Shown in pieces: positions 31,874 to 39,763 of a DNA stretch of 41,452 bases (positions are counted from its first letter, which is position 1; the number at the start of each line of letters is the position of its first letter). The DNA is from Lachnospiraceae bacterium (GTDB lineage Bacteria; Bacillota; Clostridia; Lachnospirales; Lachnospiraceae): assembly GCA_009774145.1 (NCBI GenBank), contig VSND01000038.1, positions 1 through 41,452 of the forward strand, given 5' to 3'. Below the pieces are notes generated by a model. It saw nothing but the letters and a program-made list of their open reading frames with translations. It did no database searches and was not told the origin of the DNA. A program made the position numbers and the translations under genes.

Positions 31874-33916
31874 ATGCAGAAAACGGCAGAAAGCAGAAAA
31901 GAAAACGGGCAGAAACGGAAGGGACCGAATATAAGATTACGCTGGAAGGTTGTTTTGGGAGCCGCACTGCTGCTGGCAGCTGCCCTTTTTTTTCCGTCCT
32001 CGTCTTTGGGGTTTTGGGGGACTGAAAAAGACCCGCTCTGTGCATCCATGGAAGAGGATCCCTGTTATGCAGATGGAGTCTTTGAGATTTATAATGCCAG
32101 AGATTATCTTCGGTTTGCAGGGTATCTGAACCGGGCCAGAAAGGAAGAACCCGACAATGAGATGGCAACGGCAGTGGATGCAAAACTGATGGCGGACCTG
32201 AACATGCAGGAAGATAAACGGTACCGCCTGAAGAATCACCCTTATATCCGGCAGTCAATTTTAAATTACAGCGGAACTTTTGATGGAAACGGCCATACGA
32301 TTACCTGGTTTGCAGATGCCGGCAATGGAATGTTTGTCTGCATCGAACGGCAGGGAGAGGTGCACAGTCTTACCTTTGAGGCCCCTTCTCTTGTGTGGAA
32401 GATGGACGAGTACGGCGTGGGAATGCTCTGCATGGTAAACTACGGTACGGTTCGAAACTGCGAGACGAGAGGGCGGGTAGAGGGAACGGACTGCTATACC
32501 GGCGGCATAGCCGGGATTAACCGCGGTTTTATTGAAAACTGCGTGAACCGGGCAGAGGTTGTGGTAAAAGGCCTTGGGGATTATGGCGCCGGAGGCATTG
32601 CAGGCCTTAGTAAATGTGAGGTTCTGGATGGAGAAAGCAGAGAGGAACCCATCGTCCCGGAGATTCGAAACTGCGTGAATTATGGAAAGATTCTCGGAGC
32701 GTGGGAGGCCGGAGGGATCTGCGCCTACAATGACTGTGCCAATATCTACGAATGCGGAAATGAGGGCGAAGTATCGGTCCAGTACCAGAAGGGGTATATC
32801 TATCCGGAGGAACCCGGCTGGTATGAACGGGCTATGGCCGGAGGGATCTGCGGCCGGATGGGAGCGAACAATCTGGAAAACTGCTATAATAAAGGGACGG
32901 TTTCTATTCTGGAAGACGGCGTGGAGGATACCTATGCCATTGCCGGGAATACGCTTTTCTGGATTCATACCGTCAGCGGCTGTGTCAGCTTAAAGGGCAC
33001 GGCAAAAGGTTCCATGCGCCATGAAAACGTGGCGGAACTGAATCCGGAAGAACTGGAACGCTGGATAACGGATCATGAGAGCGTCTCCTGTGACGGGAAT
33101 AACTGGGAATTTGATCTGGAGGAGGCAAAAGAAAAACTGCCGTTGATTCCGCTTGGAATAACGGAATCTGAACTGACGGCAGGACGGGAGGACATCTGTC
33201 TGTGTGAAGAATTCTGCCTGCTGGGGGCGCCCGGATCTTCTGTCCGTCTGGTATCTCCCTATGCGCTTTGCATGGAACAGGATGCGAAAAAGGAATCAGA
33301 AGAAGCGCCTTCCAGATTGCAGGTATGGCTTCTGCGGATTCCGGATGATCTTACAGATATTGAAAAGTATCTGGATGCGTATGGCAATTTTGTTAAAGAT
33401 ACGGGACATGAGGTATGGCTTGGAATCGAAGGGGCACACTGGCTTCATCCGGGGCAGAGCTATAAGGACGATGTTCATATCAGAACCATCGTTTCCGAAA
33501 AAAGCAGGCAGCCGGAACTCTGGCTGGTACACTACCGGGACGATATGCTGGCCCGTGCAGCTGTCGGAAACGGGAATGAAATGATCGACAATGTGGTGGC
33601 TCTTCCCATCAAATATTCAGAAGAAAACGGCTATCAGGCCGAGTGGCTGATGGTATTCACCAACAAAGGAAACAATGATCGTCCTTCCCTGTATGATGTA
33701 GAGAAAATATTGGAAAACTTTACATGGCTCCCCTGTGAACGCAGAGTGGAAAGCGGGGACTGCCTGTATGCACTGGCAGAGGAATATACCGAAGACGGAA
33801 ACCGTTATCCGGAACTTCTGGCAGTCAATGAACTTGAGCATCCAGACCGGTTAACTCCCGGACAGGTGCTGAAGATTCCCGGGGAATGGCTGGTGTGTGG
33901 ATTATCTGACCAATAA
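31874..33916 (+). CDS. GLUG-like repeat protein with C-terminal LysM domain
   Basis: Large envelope protein of unknown function. The 680 residues start with a basic cytoplasmic tail (1-24), one membrane helix (25-46) and an extracellular region. Residues about 65-140 resemble the entry strands of right-handed beta-helix/GLUG proteins (NYSGTFDGNGHTI). Repeats of the type GGIAGxNxGxIxNCxNxG follow near 210, 240, 280 and 323, each with a Cys in the NC position. A central 400-620 domain is unassigned (includes WLLRIPDDLTDIEKYLDAYG). A LysM domain (about 630-675: VESGDCLYALAEEY ... LTPGQVLKIPGEW) ends it. AAGGAGAG precedes the ATG. It is inserted between the kinase and the ABC transporter, in the same direction. 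Confidence 0.85.
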   Translation: MQKTAESRKENGQKRKGPNIRLRWKVVLGAALLLAAALFFPSSSLGFWGTEKDPLCASMEEDPCYADGVFEIYNARDYLRFAGYLNRARKEEPDNEMATAVDAKLMADLNMQEDKRYRLKNHPYIRQSILNYSGTFDGNGHTITWFADAGNGMFVCIERQGEVHSLTFEAPSLVWKMDEYGVGMLCMVNYGTVRNCETRGRVEGTDCYTGGIAGINRGFIENCVNRAEVVVKGLGDYGAGGIAGLSKCEVLDGESREEPIVPEIRNCVNYGKILGAWEAGGICAYNDCANIYECGNEGEVSVQYQKGYIYPEEPGWYERAMAGGICGRMGANNLENCYNKGTVSILEDGVEDTYAIAGNTLFWIHTVSGCVSLKGTAKGSMRHENVAELNPEELERWITDHESVSCDGNNWEFDLEEAKEKLPLIPLGITESELTAGREDICLCEEFCLLGAPGSSVRLVSPYALCMEQDAKKESEEAPSRLQVWLLRIPDDLTDIEKYLDAYGNFVKDTGHEVWLGIEGAHWLHPGQSYKDDVHIRTIVSEKSRQPELWLVHYRDDMLARAAVGNGNEMIDNVVALPIKYSEENGYQAEWLMVFTNKGNNDRPSLYDVEKILENFTWLPCERRVESGDCLYALAEEYTEDGNRYPELLAVNELEHPDRLTPGQVLKIPGEWLVCGLSDQ

Positions 33917-33952
33917 CAGTAAGATGAAATTTTGCAGCACCTGTGATTGAAT

Positions 33953-33996
33953 TGCAAGGTTTCTGCAAGGCTCCTGTCAGGTTTATGCAAGGTTGG
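33953..33996 (+). promoter_or_regulatory. Four 11-bp direct repeats (TGCAAGG type), response regulator binding site
   Basis: Four consecutive 11-base units start at 33953, 33964, 33975 and 33986: TGCAAGGTTTC, TGCAAGGCTCC, TGTCAGGTTTA and TGCAAGGTTGG. One-helical-turn direct repeats are the classic binding pattern of OmpR-family regulators. They cover the -35 region of the promoter at 34002-34007. Confidence 0.8.
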
Positions 33997-34001
33997 CATG
34001 A

Positions 34002-34007
34002 TAGAAT
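34002..34007 (+). promoter_or_regulatory. Activator-dependent promoter of the LanFEG-like operon (-10 box)
   Basis: TAGAAT lies 5 bases after the last 11-bp repeat. No -35 match exists at 17 bases upstream; the repeats take its place, which implies positive control by the response regulator. Confidence 0.65.
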
Positions 34008-34055
34008 CAGAGTCAGGAAACAGCAGATGCTGAATTACCACAGGAGGTCATCAAT

Positions 34056-34979
34056 GTGAGCAAATATATCATTGAAACAAAAAATCTCACCAAACAGTAC
34101 GGCGCACAGAAAAGCGTCGCCAATCTCAACATCCATGTAAAAAAAGGGCGGATCTACGGCCTGCTCGGCAGAAACGGCGCCGGCAAGACCACTACCATGA
34201 AAATGCTGCTGGGACTTACGCGCCCCACCTCCGGAGATGTAAAGCTCTGGGGAAGATCCCTGACCGGAAATGAACGGCAGCTGCTTCCCCGTATCGGGAG
34301 CCTGATCGAATCCCCGGGTTTTTATCCCAATCTGACTGCAACGGAAAACCTGCGGATTTTCGCCATACTGCGGGGCGTGCCCGACCGGCACGCCATCAAA
34401 GATGCGCTGGAGCTGGTGGGGCTTCCCTACAGGGATAAGAAATTATTTTCCCAATATTCTCTGGGCATGAAGCAGCGGCTGGCCATTGCCCTTGCTGTCA
34501 TGCACGATCCGGAGCTTCTGATCCTGGATGAGCCCATCAACGGCCTGGATCCCATCGGAATCGCAGAAGTGCGCTCCTTCATCCGAAATCTGTGCGATTC
34601 CAGAGGAAAGACGATTCTCATCTCCAGCCACATCCTGTCAGAAATCGCACTTCTGGCTGACGATATTGGAATCATCGATCACGGCGTACTTCTGGAAGAG
34701 GAAAGCCTTGTAAAACTGGAACAGAAAAGCAGCCGGTACATCCATTTTACGGTCTCCGATACCGCACAGGCGGCCCGTATTCTGGAGCGCCGGTTTGGCG
34801 AACACCAGTTCACCATACAGAACGACCGGGATCTGCAGCTGCATAATCTGAATCTGCAGGTGGGTGAAGTTGTCACTGCTTTTGTAAAAAACGGCCTTGT
34901 CGTATCGGAAGCCCATACCTGTGAAGAAAGTCTGGAGGATTATTTTAAGAGAGTAACAGGAGGTGAAGGCATTGCTTAA
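34056..34979 (+). CDS. Lantibiotic-immunity-type ABC transporter ATP-binding protein (LanF/BcrA-like)
   Basis: ATPase of a LanFEG/BcrAB-like exporter that removes peptide antibiotics from the membrane. The 307 residues have GRNGAGKTT, the Q-loop region SLIESPGFYPNLTATENL typical of BcrA/LanF, signature YSLGMKQRLA (the E-loop variant without a second Gly), Walker B LILDEPINGLDP and H-loop ISSHILSE, plus a ~90-residue C-terminal extension. It starts with GTG, with AGGAGGT 7 bases upstream. It overlaps the next gene by 8 bases. Confidence 0.93.
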   Translation: MSKYIIETKNLTKQYGAQKSVANLNIHVKKGRIYGLLGRNGAGKTTTMKMLLGLTRPTSGDVKLWGRSLTGNERQLLPRIGSLIESPGFYPNLTATENLRIFAILRGVPDRHAIKDALELVGLPYRDKKLFSQYSLGMKQRLAIALAVMHDPELLILDEPINGLDPIGIAEVRSFIRNLCDSRGKTILISSHILSEIALLADDIGIIDHGVLLEEESLVKLEQKSSRYIHFTVSDTAQAARILERRFGEHQFTIQNDRDLQLHNLNLQVGEVVTAFVKNGLVVSEAHTCEESLEDYFKRVTGGEGIA

Positions 34980-35766
34980 ACTGATTCTGTGCGAATTTCT
35001 TAAACTGAAGCGAAAACCCCTGTTCTTTGCTTCCTCCCTGATGTCCATCCTGATCCCCTTTGCCCTCACCTTTCTGCCGTCAGATGTGGAGACCGGCGCA
35101 GAGGCCGTACAGGATATGATGTCCTGCCTGTTCCAACTAAGCGCCTATCTGCTGCTCATACCTGCAGTGATCGTCCTGGCGTCCAACCTGTTCTTCGAGG
35201 AACAGGACAATGATACGCTGAAAAACCTGATGACGGTACCGGTGGACAAAGCCCAGCTGGCCATCGCCAAGATGCTGCTGCTTTTGTTCTTTTCCATCCT
35301 GTTCATGGCAGCCGGAGGCCTCTTAAGCCTGGTTATTCTGCTGCTGCAGGGCTGGGAGCCTGTGGGATTCTGGCGGCTGTTCTTCGTGGGGCTTGGAGAA
35401 AGCATCATCATGTGGACGGGCACGCTTCCCTGCATACTGCTGGTAGTGGCATTTAATAAAAGCTATATCATCTCCGTGATTATTACTTTTTTCTATACCA
35501 TGATCAACTATCTGCTTTCTACCAGCACTGTGCTTTTAACACAGCCTTTCGGCCTCAATCCGGGAACGCTGCTGCCGGGGCCTCTGGCATTTCGGTGGTT
35601 CTTCCCGCTCTATGACCACAGTAATCCTGGACCGGAGCTGTCCGGTCTGCTCAGCCGGATCAGTCCGTATTTTCTGAATCACGCACAGGCATTCAGCGTG
35701 GCAGCCGTGGAAGCGGCCGTATTTCTCACTCTGATCGCAGTCGTGTATCAACGGCAGGAAGTATAG
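34972..35766 (+). CDS. ABC transporter permease, lantibiotic immunity (LanE/MutE-like)
   Basis: First membrane subunit of the LanFEG-like exporter. The 264 residues carry about six membrane helices and the family start LLKLILCEFLKLKRKPLFFASS, FEEQDNDTLKNLMTVPVDK cytoplasmic loop typical of ABC-2/EpiE-type permeases. I choose TTG at 34972 because AGGAGG is 8 bases before it; the GTG at 34963 lies inside the ribosome binding site. It overlaps the ATPase gene by 8 bases. Confidence 0.9.
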   Translation: MLKLILCEFLKLKRKPLFFASSLMSILIPFALTFLPSDVETGAEAVQDMMSCLFQLSAYLLLIPAVIVLASNLFFEEQDNDTLKNLMTVPVDKAQLAIAKMLLLLFFSILFMAAGGLLSLVILLLQGWEPVGFWRLFFVGLGESIIMWTGTLPCILLVVAFNKSYIISVIITFFYTMINYLLSTSTVLLTQPFGLNPGTLLPGPLAFRWFFPLYDHSNPGPELSGLLSRISPYFLNHAQAFSVAAVEAAVFLTLIAVVYQRQEV

Positions 35767-35782
35767 AAAAAGAGGAGGTTAT

Positions 35783-36601
35783 ATGATGTGGAATTTAATG
35801 AGAGCCGAATGGCTCAAGATACAGAGATGCCAGATCCTTCTGGTCGGCATCGTGGCTTTAACGCTCTGTCCGGTGATCCAGTACGGTTCCCACCTGATGA
35901 TGGCGCCGGAATACCGGGAGCCGAATTATGATTTTCTCTACCTGTTTTCCAATGTTATCTGGGGAAATTCCCAGATCTTTCTTCCGATCTCTCTGGTGAT
36001 GATCGGCGGATGGTTTATTGACCGGGAGTCAGCAAATGACACGCTGAAAAATATCGTCAGCATCCCCATATCCATGCCAAAACTGCTGGGTGCGAAGCTT
36101 TTGATTACAGGACTGCTTTCTCTGGTGTTCGGCCTGTACAGCGTCTGCATAACTCTGCTGACCGGAAGCATCTTTGGACTGGAAGGTCTGACGCCCATGC
36201 TGGCATTTACTTTAAGCACGCAGGTCGTAGCGGCGTCTCTGACCACTTACCTGGTCTGTATGCCCATGATCCTGATCTTCGGACAGATCCGGGGCGCATA
36301 TCTGGGCGGATCGATCGTTACTTTTTTCCTTGGATACAGCATCCTGTTTTTTAAAGGCGGTGTGCTGTCAAGCGCCTACCCTTTCTCTGCAGCGCTGATT
36401 CTGGCCGGATTCGACATGAGGAAATACAATGGAGCCACCTCTTCCCCGAATCTTCTGCTGTCAGCTGCAGGAATTGCATCGGTCCTGCTTCTGACGCTGC
36501 TTCTTCTGACCGCATCCGGCAGACACCGGGAGATGAAACCGCATCCTCCGGTCAGGAAAGGAAAGGGACGGCGAAGAGGCGCACGCCGCAGCCTGCCATA
36601 A
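35783..36601 (+). CDS. ABC transporter permease, lantibiotic immunity (LanG/MutG-like)
   Basis: Second membrane subunit, paralogous to the gene upstream: the 272-residue protein repeats the pattern with LMRAEWLKIQRCQ at the start and FIDRESANDTLKNIVSIPISMPKLLGAK as the cytoplasmic loop. About six helices; the last ~25 residues are a very basic tail (RKGKGRRRGARRSLP). AGAGGAGG precedes two adjacent ATGs (35783, 35786); either may be used. It lies 16 bases after the first permease gene. Confidence 0.9.
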   Translation: MMWNLMRAEWLKIQRCQILLVGIVALTLCPVIQYGSHLMMAPEYREPNYDFLYLFSNVIWGNSQIFLPISLVMIGGWFIDRESANDTLKNIVSIPISMPKLLGAKLLITGLLSLVFGLYSVCITLLTGSIFGLEGLTPMLAFTLSTQVVAASLTTYLVCMPMILIFGQIRGAYLGGSIVTFFLGYSILFFKGGVLSSAYPFSAALILAGFDMRKYNGATSSPNLLLSAAGIASVLLLTLLLLTASGRHREMKPHPPVRKGKGRRRGARRSLP

Positions 36602-36663
36602 CCGGCAGGACCATCTGACCATTCACACAAAAAACAACTTTCAGAAACAAGGAGATTTTCATC

Positions 36664-37032
36664 ATGAAAAAAATCACAGGAATTGGAATTGTATGCTTCA
36701 TGTTTGCTCTGGCATGCCTTTGCATGTTTCTGCTGACAGGTGCAGGCAGCGCCTGTTATTACTCGCAGATTGACAACAGCCGTCTGGAGCAGGGCGAGGC
36801 GCGAAAAGGCGTCATAGATCTGAAAGGCGGTATGGCCTTTTACTACACCCTGTTATCCTACGACGAAAACGGCCGGGAAAAAGACATTACCTTCGGAACC
36901 TCAAGAGAATTAAAGGAAGGCGCTTTTATCCGCCTGACCGTAATGCCCATCCGGGGCGTTACCGAATGGAGCGAAGTACAGTATGAAGAACTGCCGGAAG
37001 CTGTACAAAGCAGATATCCTGCGCCTTCATGA
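36664..37032 (+). CDS. YxeA family protein (DUF1093-like)
   Basis: Small exported or membrane-anchored protein. The 122 residues have an N-terminal hydrophobic segment (5-27), then the YxeA pattern: YYSQIDNSRLEQGEARKG, YYTLLSYDENGREKDITFGTSRELKEGAFIRLTV and WSEVQYEELPEAVQSRY. YxeA-like proteins are frequently found next to LanFEG and bacitracin-type transporters in Firmicutes; their exact role is not established. AAGGAG is 9 bases before the ATG. Last gene of the operon before a terminator. Confidence 0.88.
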   Translation: MKKITGIGIVCFMFALACLCMFLLTGAGSACYYSQIDNSRLEQGEARKGVIDLKGGMAFYYTLLSYDENGREKDITFGTSRELKEGAFIRLTVMPIRGVTEWSEVQYEELPEAVQSRYPAPS

Positions 37033-37123
37033 TTTTCATTCAAGCAGACTCCGCTGACATCCCTGCTGCCGGTAAAAGTACTTTCTGTCTCTTTCCGCAG
37101 AGTCAGTCCCATGCCAAAACAGA

Positions 37124-37162
37124 GAATGCCGTGTACAACGGCATTCTACTTTTTCTTCTTTT
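37124..37162 (+). terminator. Terminator of the LanFEG-YxeA operon
   Basis: GAATGCCG (37124-37131) pairs perfectly with CGGCATTC (37139-37146), loop TGTACAA, and is followed by a T-rich run. It overlaps the 3' end of the convergent TfoX-N gene, whose poly-Lys codons make up the T-run. Confidence 0.8.
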
Positions 37163-37466
37163 TCTTTGGCTCCGGCAGCGCCTTTACCGTTTCTTGGACC
37201 AGCCGTGTCATGAGTTCCCGGTCATCCAGCTCCTCCACGAGAAAATACGGCTTTGCACCTTCATAGGGCAGCGCCTCCTGCAGATCCGGACAGATCTTTC
37301 GCCCCTCTTTTGTAATCTTGAGAAACAGCTGATCATCGCAGATCAGTGCAAAGATTTTCCCGTCGCAGTATACGCCATACTCTCCGAACATCTTCCGGCA
37401 GGTAATCTCCCCTGCATCCTTCATCTGTTCAGTCACATAAGTTACAAATTCTTCTTTGGATGCCAT
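37146..37466 (-). CDS. TfoX N-terminal domain protein
   Basis: The 106 residues match the TfoX/Sxy N-terminal family: MASKEEFVTYVTEQM, then the CRKMFGEYGVYCDGKIFALICDDQLFLKI core and a VEELDDRELMTRLVQETVKALP segment. Only the N-terminal domain is present, as in many Firmicutes, so a role in competence as for Sxy cannot be assumed. It ends in a Lys run (KKKKKK) encoded by the terminator T-tract of the convergent operon. The ATG at 37466 has GGAGAGG 5 bases before. Confidence 0.9.
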   Translation of the reverse strand: MASKEEFVTYVTEQMKDAGEITCRKMFGEYGVYCDGKIFALICDDQLFLKITKEGRKICPDLQEALPYEGAKPYFLVEELDDRELMTRLVQETVKALPEPKKKKKK

Positions 37467-37554
37467 ACGTCCTCTCCTTTCCTGATGCCGTCTTCCGATG
37501 GTCCGCCGCAGTGCTTCCCATCGGATCAATAAAACGCCACCCTTTCTTTCGTAT

Positions 37555-38436
37555 CTATAAATCCATTTTTTTCCGTATGTCTTCCACAATCTCCGGTCTG
37601 CATCCCAGTCCCTCTGCAATCTGCTCACTGGTATAAAACGGATGCCTCTTCAGTTCCTCAATAATCTTTCCGGACAGGAGAAGCGCCTGATCCCACCCCT
37701 CCGTGATCCCTTCCTGTCTTGCCTCCTGCTGTTTGATCCGAATATCTTTTTCATAACTGTATTCCGCTATCAGCATATTTCTTACCTCGCTTCCTTTTCT
37801 TTTCAGATATTCGACAAGTATTCCTTTTTCCATACATTCATTGATCGCCATTTTCACAGCGCTCTCTTCCGAGTCCGCATATTTCCGTATGGTATCTATG
37901 AAAATGCTGTACTGTCTTAAAATCTCACATTTCTTTAAAATATCATGCGCCTTGTCAGAATTGATATTTATCACTTTTACTTTCAGTTCCAGCGAATTCT
38001 CTCCCGGAGGATTCAAAAAAGCATCTGACAAAACAAGTTCCTCTTCCATGGGAAAATCCTTTACTCCATTGTAAAAAACGTAAAACTCCGGTGTCGGTAT
38101 CCTTACCAGCCTGGTCCTGTATCTGGCGTCGTCATCTACCAGTTCCTCATATACCCTCCCCGCGTACAACAGGCAGCGCAGCGGCATATTGGGATTGACC
38201 GTCGACTGGTGTTCTCCAAATACAATCACCTTCCCGTTCAGTTCAAAGGAGACATCATTCTTAAAATTTTTATACAGTATGTCTTCAATCTTTATCTTTC
38301 GAATAAGCCCGTCATCTTTCAGATCCGTATCGTGCAGTGCATTGTACAGACTCAACAGGTTCTTTTCCGCTGTCTCGTCCTTATAGAACAGATCCACGAA
38401 AAGACTGTCTTTGTACTCTCTGTTTTCCTTTTCCAT
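37555..38436 (-). CDS. Rpn family PD-(D/E)XK nuclease (putative transposase/recombination-promoting), copy 1
   Basis: The Rpn family (YhgA/PDDEXK_2) are DNA endonucleases that can promote RecA-independent recombination; many are annotated as transposases. The 293 residues open with REYKDSLFVDLFYKDE, then catalytic-core elements: Asp in NDVSFELNGKVIVFGEHQST, in which the E-x-Q replaces E-x-K as is typical of the family, followed by MPLRCLLYAGRVYEEL. The C-terminal half is helical with QQEARQEGITEGWDQA and a small HTH-like end (TSEQIAEGLGCRPEIVEDIRKK). AAAGGCGG precedes the ATG. It is the same protein as copy 2. Confidence 0.88.
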   Translation of the reverse strand: MEKENREYKDSLFVDLFYKDETAEKNLLSLYNALHDTDLKDDGLIRKIKIEDILYKNFKNDVSFELNGKVIVFGEHQSTVNPNMPLRCLLYAGRVYEELVDDDARYRTRLVRIPTPEFYVFYNGVKDFPMEEELVLSDAFLNPPGENSLELKVKVININSDKAHDILKKCEILRQYSIFIDTIRKYADSEESAVKMAINECMEKGILVEYLKRKGSEVRNMLIAEYSYEKDIRIKQQEARQEGITEGWDQALLLSGKIIEELKRHPFYTSEQIAEGLGCRPEIVEDIRKKMDL

Positions 38437-38494
38437 ATACAGATTCCGCCTTTCGTACTTATTTCATGAAGTAATCCTGTGTGGATATGTTCTA

Positions 38495-38503
38495 ATCATA
38501 CCA
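38495..38503 (-). promoter_or_regulatory. Extended -10 promoter of Rpn gene copy 1
   Basis: Minus strand TGGTATGAT (TG-n-TATGAT), about 60 bases before the start; no clear -35. The same element occurs at 39719-39727 for copy 2. Confidence 0.5.
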
Positions 38504-38539
38504 TGTATTCTCTCATTTTTCCATAAAAACAGAATGATC

Positions 38540-38769
38540 GGCCCTGCAGCTGTTTGTACTGCATGATCAGCAGAAGGCACACAAAAACAATACTTATCAC
38601 TTATGTCATTAAGTTCAGGAGCCCTTTAGAGCTGCAATGGTAAAAACCGATTTACAAGGCAAAAAGCACATTGCCTTTCGATTACTGCCAATAAATATGT
38701 TATTTTATACAAAAACGGATCCCCCATTATCTAAGGTATCCGCTTTATTTATAGCTGTATCTGGTCAAA
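38540..38769 (-). other. Gap between Rpn copies: FtsX permease relic and terminator
   Basis: The 230 bases between the two repeats hold no gene. At 38547-38582 is a ~36-base piece nearly identical to 40068-40103 of the permease fragment; on the minus strand it would encode CLLLIMQYKQL against CLLLIMYYKQL there. Further left are a 7-bp stem (AAGGCAA/TTGCCTT, about 38657-38680) and the terminator of copy 2. This appears to be the remnant of another permease gene. Confidence 0.7.
38709..38742 (-). terminator. Terminator of Rpn gene copy 2
   Basis: CGGATCCC (38716-38723) pairs with GGTATCCG (38735-38742) with one mismatch, and is followed on the minus strand by TTTTTG. It is 37 bases after the copy 2 stop and is absent from copy 1. 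Confidence 0.55.
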
Positions 38770-39763
38770 CTTTCGTATCTACAAATCCATTTTTTTCCGT
38801 ATGTCTTCCACAATCTCCGGTCTGCATCCCAGTCCCTCTGCAATCTGCTCACTGGTATAAAACGGATGCCTCTTCAGTTCCTCAATAATCTTTCCGGACA
38901 GGAGAAGCGCCTGATCCCACCCCTCCGTGATCCCTTCCTGTCTTGCCTCCTGCTGTTTGATCCGAATATCTTTTTCATAACTGTATTCCGCTATCAGCAT
39001 ATTTCTTACCTCGCTTCCTTTTCTTTTCAGATATTCGACAAGTATTCCTTTTTCCATACATTCATTGATCGCCATTTTCACAGCGCTCTCTTCCGAGTCC
39101 GCATATTTCCGTATGGTATCTATGAAAATGCTGTACTGTCTTAAAATCTCACATTTCTTTAAAATATCATGCGCCTTGTCAGAATTGATATTTATCACTT
39201 TTACTTTCAGTTCCAGCGAATTCTCTCCCGGAGGATTCAAAAAAGCATCTGACAAAACAAGTTCCTCTTCCATGGGAAAATCCTTTACTCCATTGTAAAA
39301 AACGTAAAACTCCGGTGTCGGTATCCTTACCAGCCTGGTCCTGTATCTGGCGTCGTCATCTACCAGTTCCTCATATACCCTCCCCGCGTACAACAGGCAG
39401 CGCAGCGGCATATTGGGATTGACCGTCGACTGGTGTTCTCCAAATACAATCACCTTCCCGTTCAGTTCAAAGGAGACATCATTCTTAAAATTTTTATACA
39501 GTATGTCTTCAATCTTTATCTTTCGAATAAGCCCGTCATCTTTCAGATCCGTATCGTGCAGTGCATTGTACAGACTCAACAGGTTCTTTTCCGCTGTCTC
39601 GTCCTTATAGAACAGATCCACGAAAAGACTGTCTTTGTACTCTCTGTTTTCCTTTTCCATATACAGATTCCGCCTTTCGTACTTATTTCATGAAGTAATC
39701 CTGTGTGGATATGTTCTAATCATACCATGTATTCTCTCATTTTTCCATAAAAACAGAATGATC
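38770..39763 (-). repeat. Copy 2 of 994-bp direct duplication (Rpn nuclease gene with promoter)
   Basis: Second member of the direct repeat described at 37546-38539. Its right end coincides with the stop codon of the FtsX permease fragment (TGATC is the last shared sequence). No terminal inverted repeats or target-site duplications were found around either copy. Confidence 0.9.
38779..39660 (-). CDS. Rpn family PD-(D/E)XK nuclease (putative transposase/recombination-promoting), copy 2
   Basis: Encodes the same 293-residue protein as the gene at 37555-38436, with all the features described there; the single base difference seen is silent (TTG instead of TTA for the last Leu). Identity over coding and flanking sequence shows a recent duplication or ongoing gene conversion. 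Unlike copy 1 it has its own terminator. A permease pseudogene lies directly upstream. Confidence 0.88.
   Translation of the reverse strand: MEKENREYKDSLFVDLFYKDETAEKNLLSLYNALHDTDLKDDGLIRKIKIEDILYKNFKNDVSFELNGKVIVFGEHQSTVNPNMPLRCLLYAGRVYEELVDDDARYRTRLVRIPTPEFYVFYNGVKDFPMEEELVLSDAFLNPPGENSLELKVKVININSDKAHDILKKCEILRQYSIFIDTIRKYADSEESAVKMAINECMEKGILVEYLKRKGSEVRNMLIAEYSYEKDIRIKQQEARQEGITEGWDQALLLSGKIIEELKRHPFYTSEQIAEGLGCRPEIVEDIRKKMDL

Larger units (their letters stand above)
37546..38539 (-). repeat. Copy 1 of 994-bp direct duplication (Rpn nuclease gene with promoter)
   Basis: This block is repeated at 38770-39763 with offset 1224. The only difference I see is 37558 (T) versus 38782 (C), a silent change in the last Leu codon. 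It contains the whole Rpn gene and its extended -10 promoter. Right of it is relic permease sequence. Confidence 0.9.

Noticed and set aside
31776..34055. Lantibiotic or bacteriocin precursor gene near the LanFEG-like operon
   Set aside because: No short gene with a double-Gly or FNLD-type leader and a Cys/Ser/Thr-rich core is seen in the gaps; LanB/LanC/LanM genes are also absent, so this is resistance rather than production.
37546..39763. Insertion sequence with transposase
   Set aside because: The duplicated gene is Rpn-type, with no DDE transposase motifs, no terminal inverted repeats and no target-site duplications.
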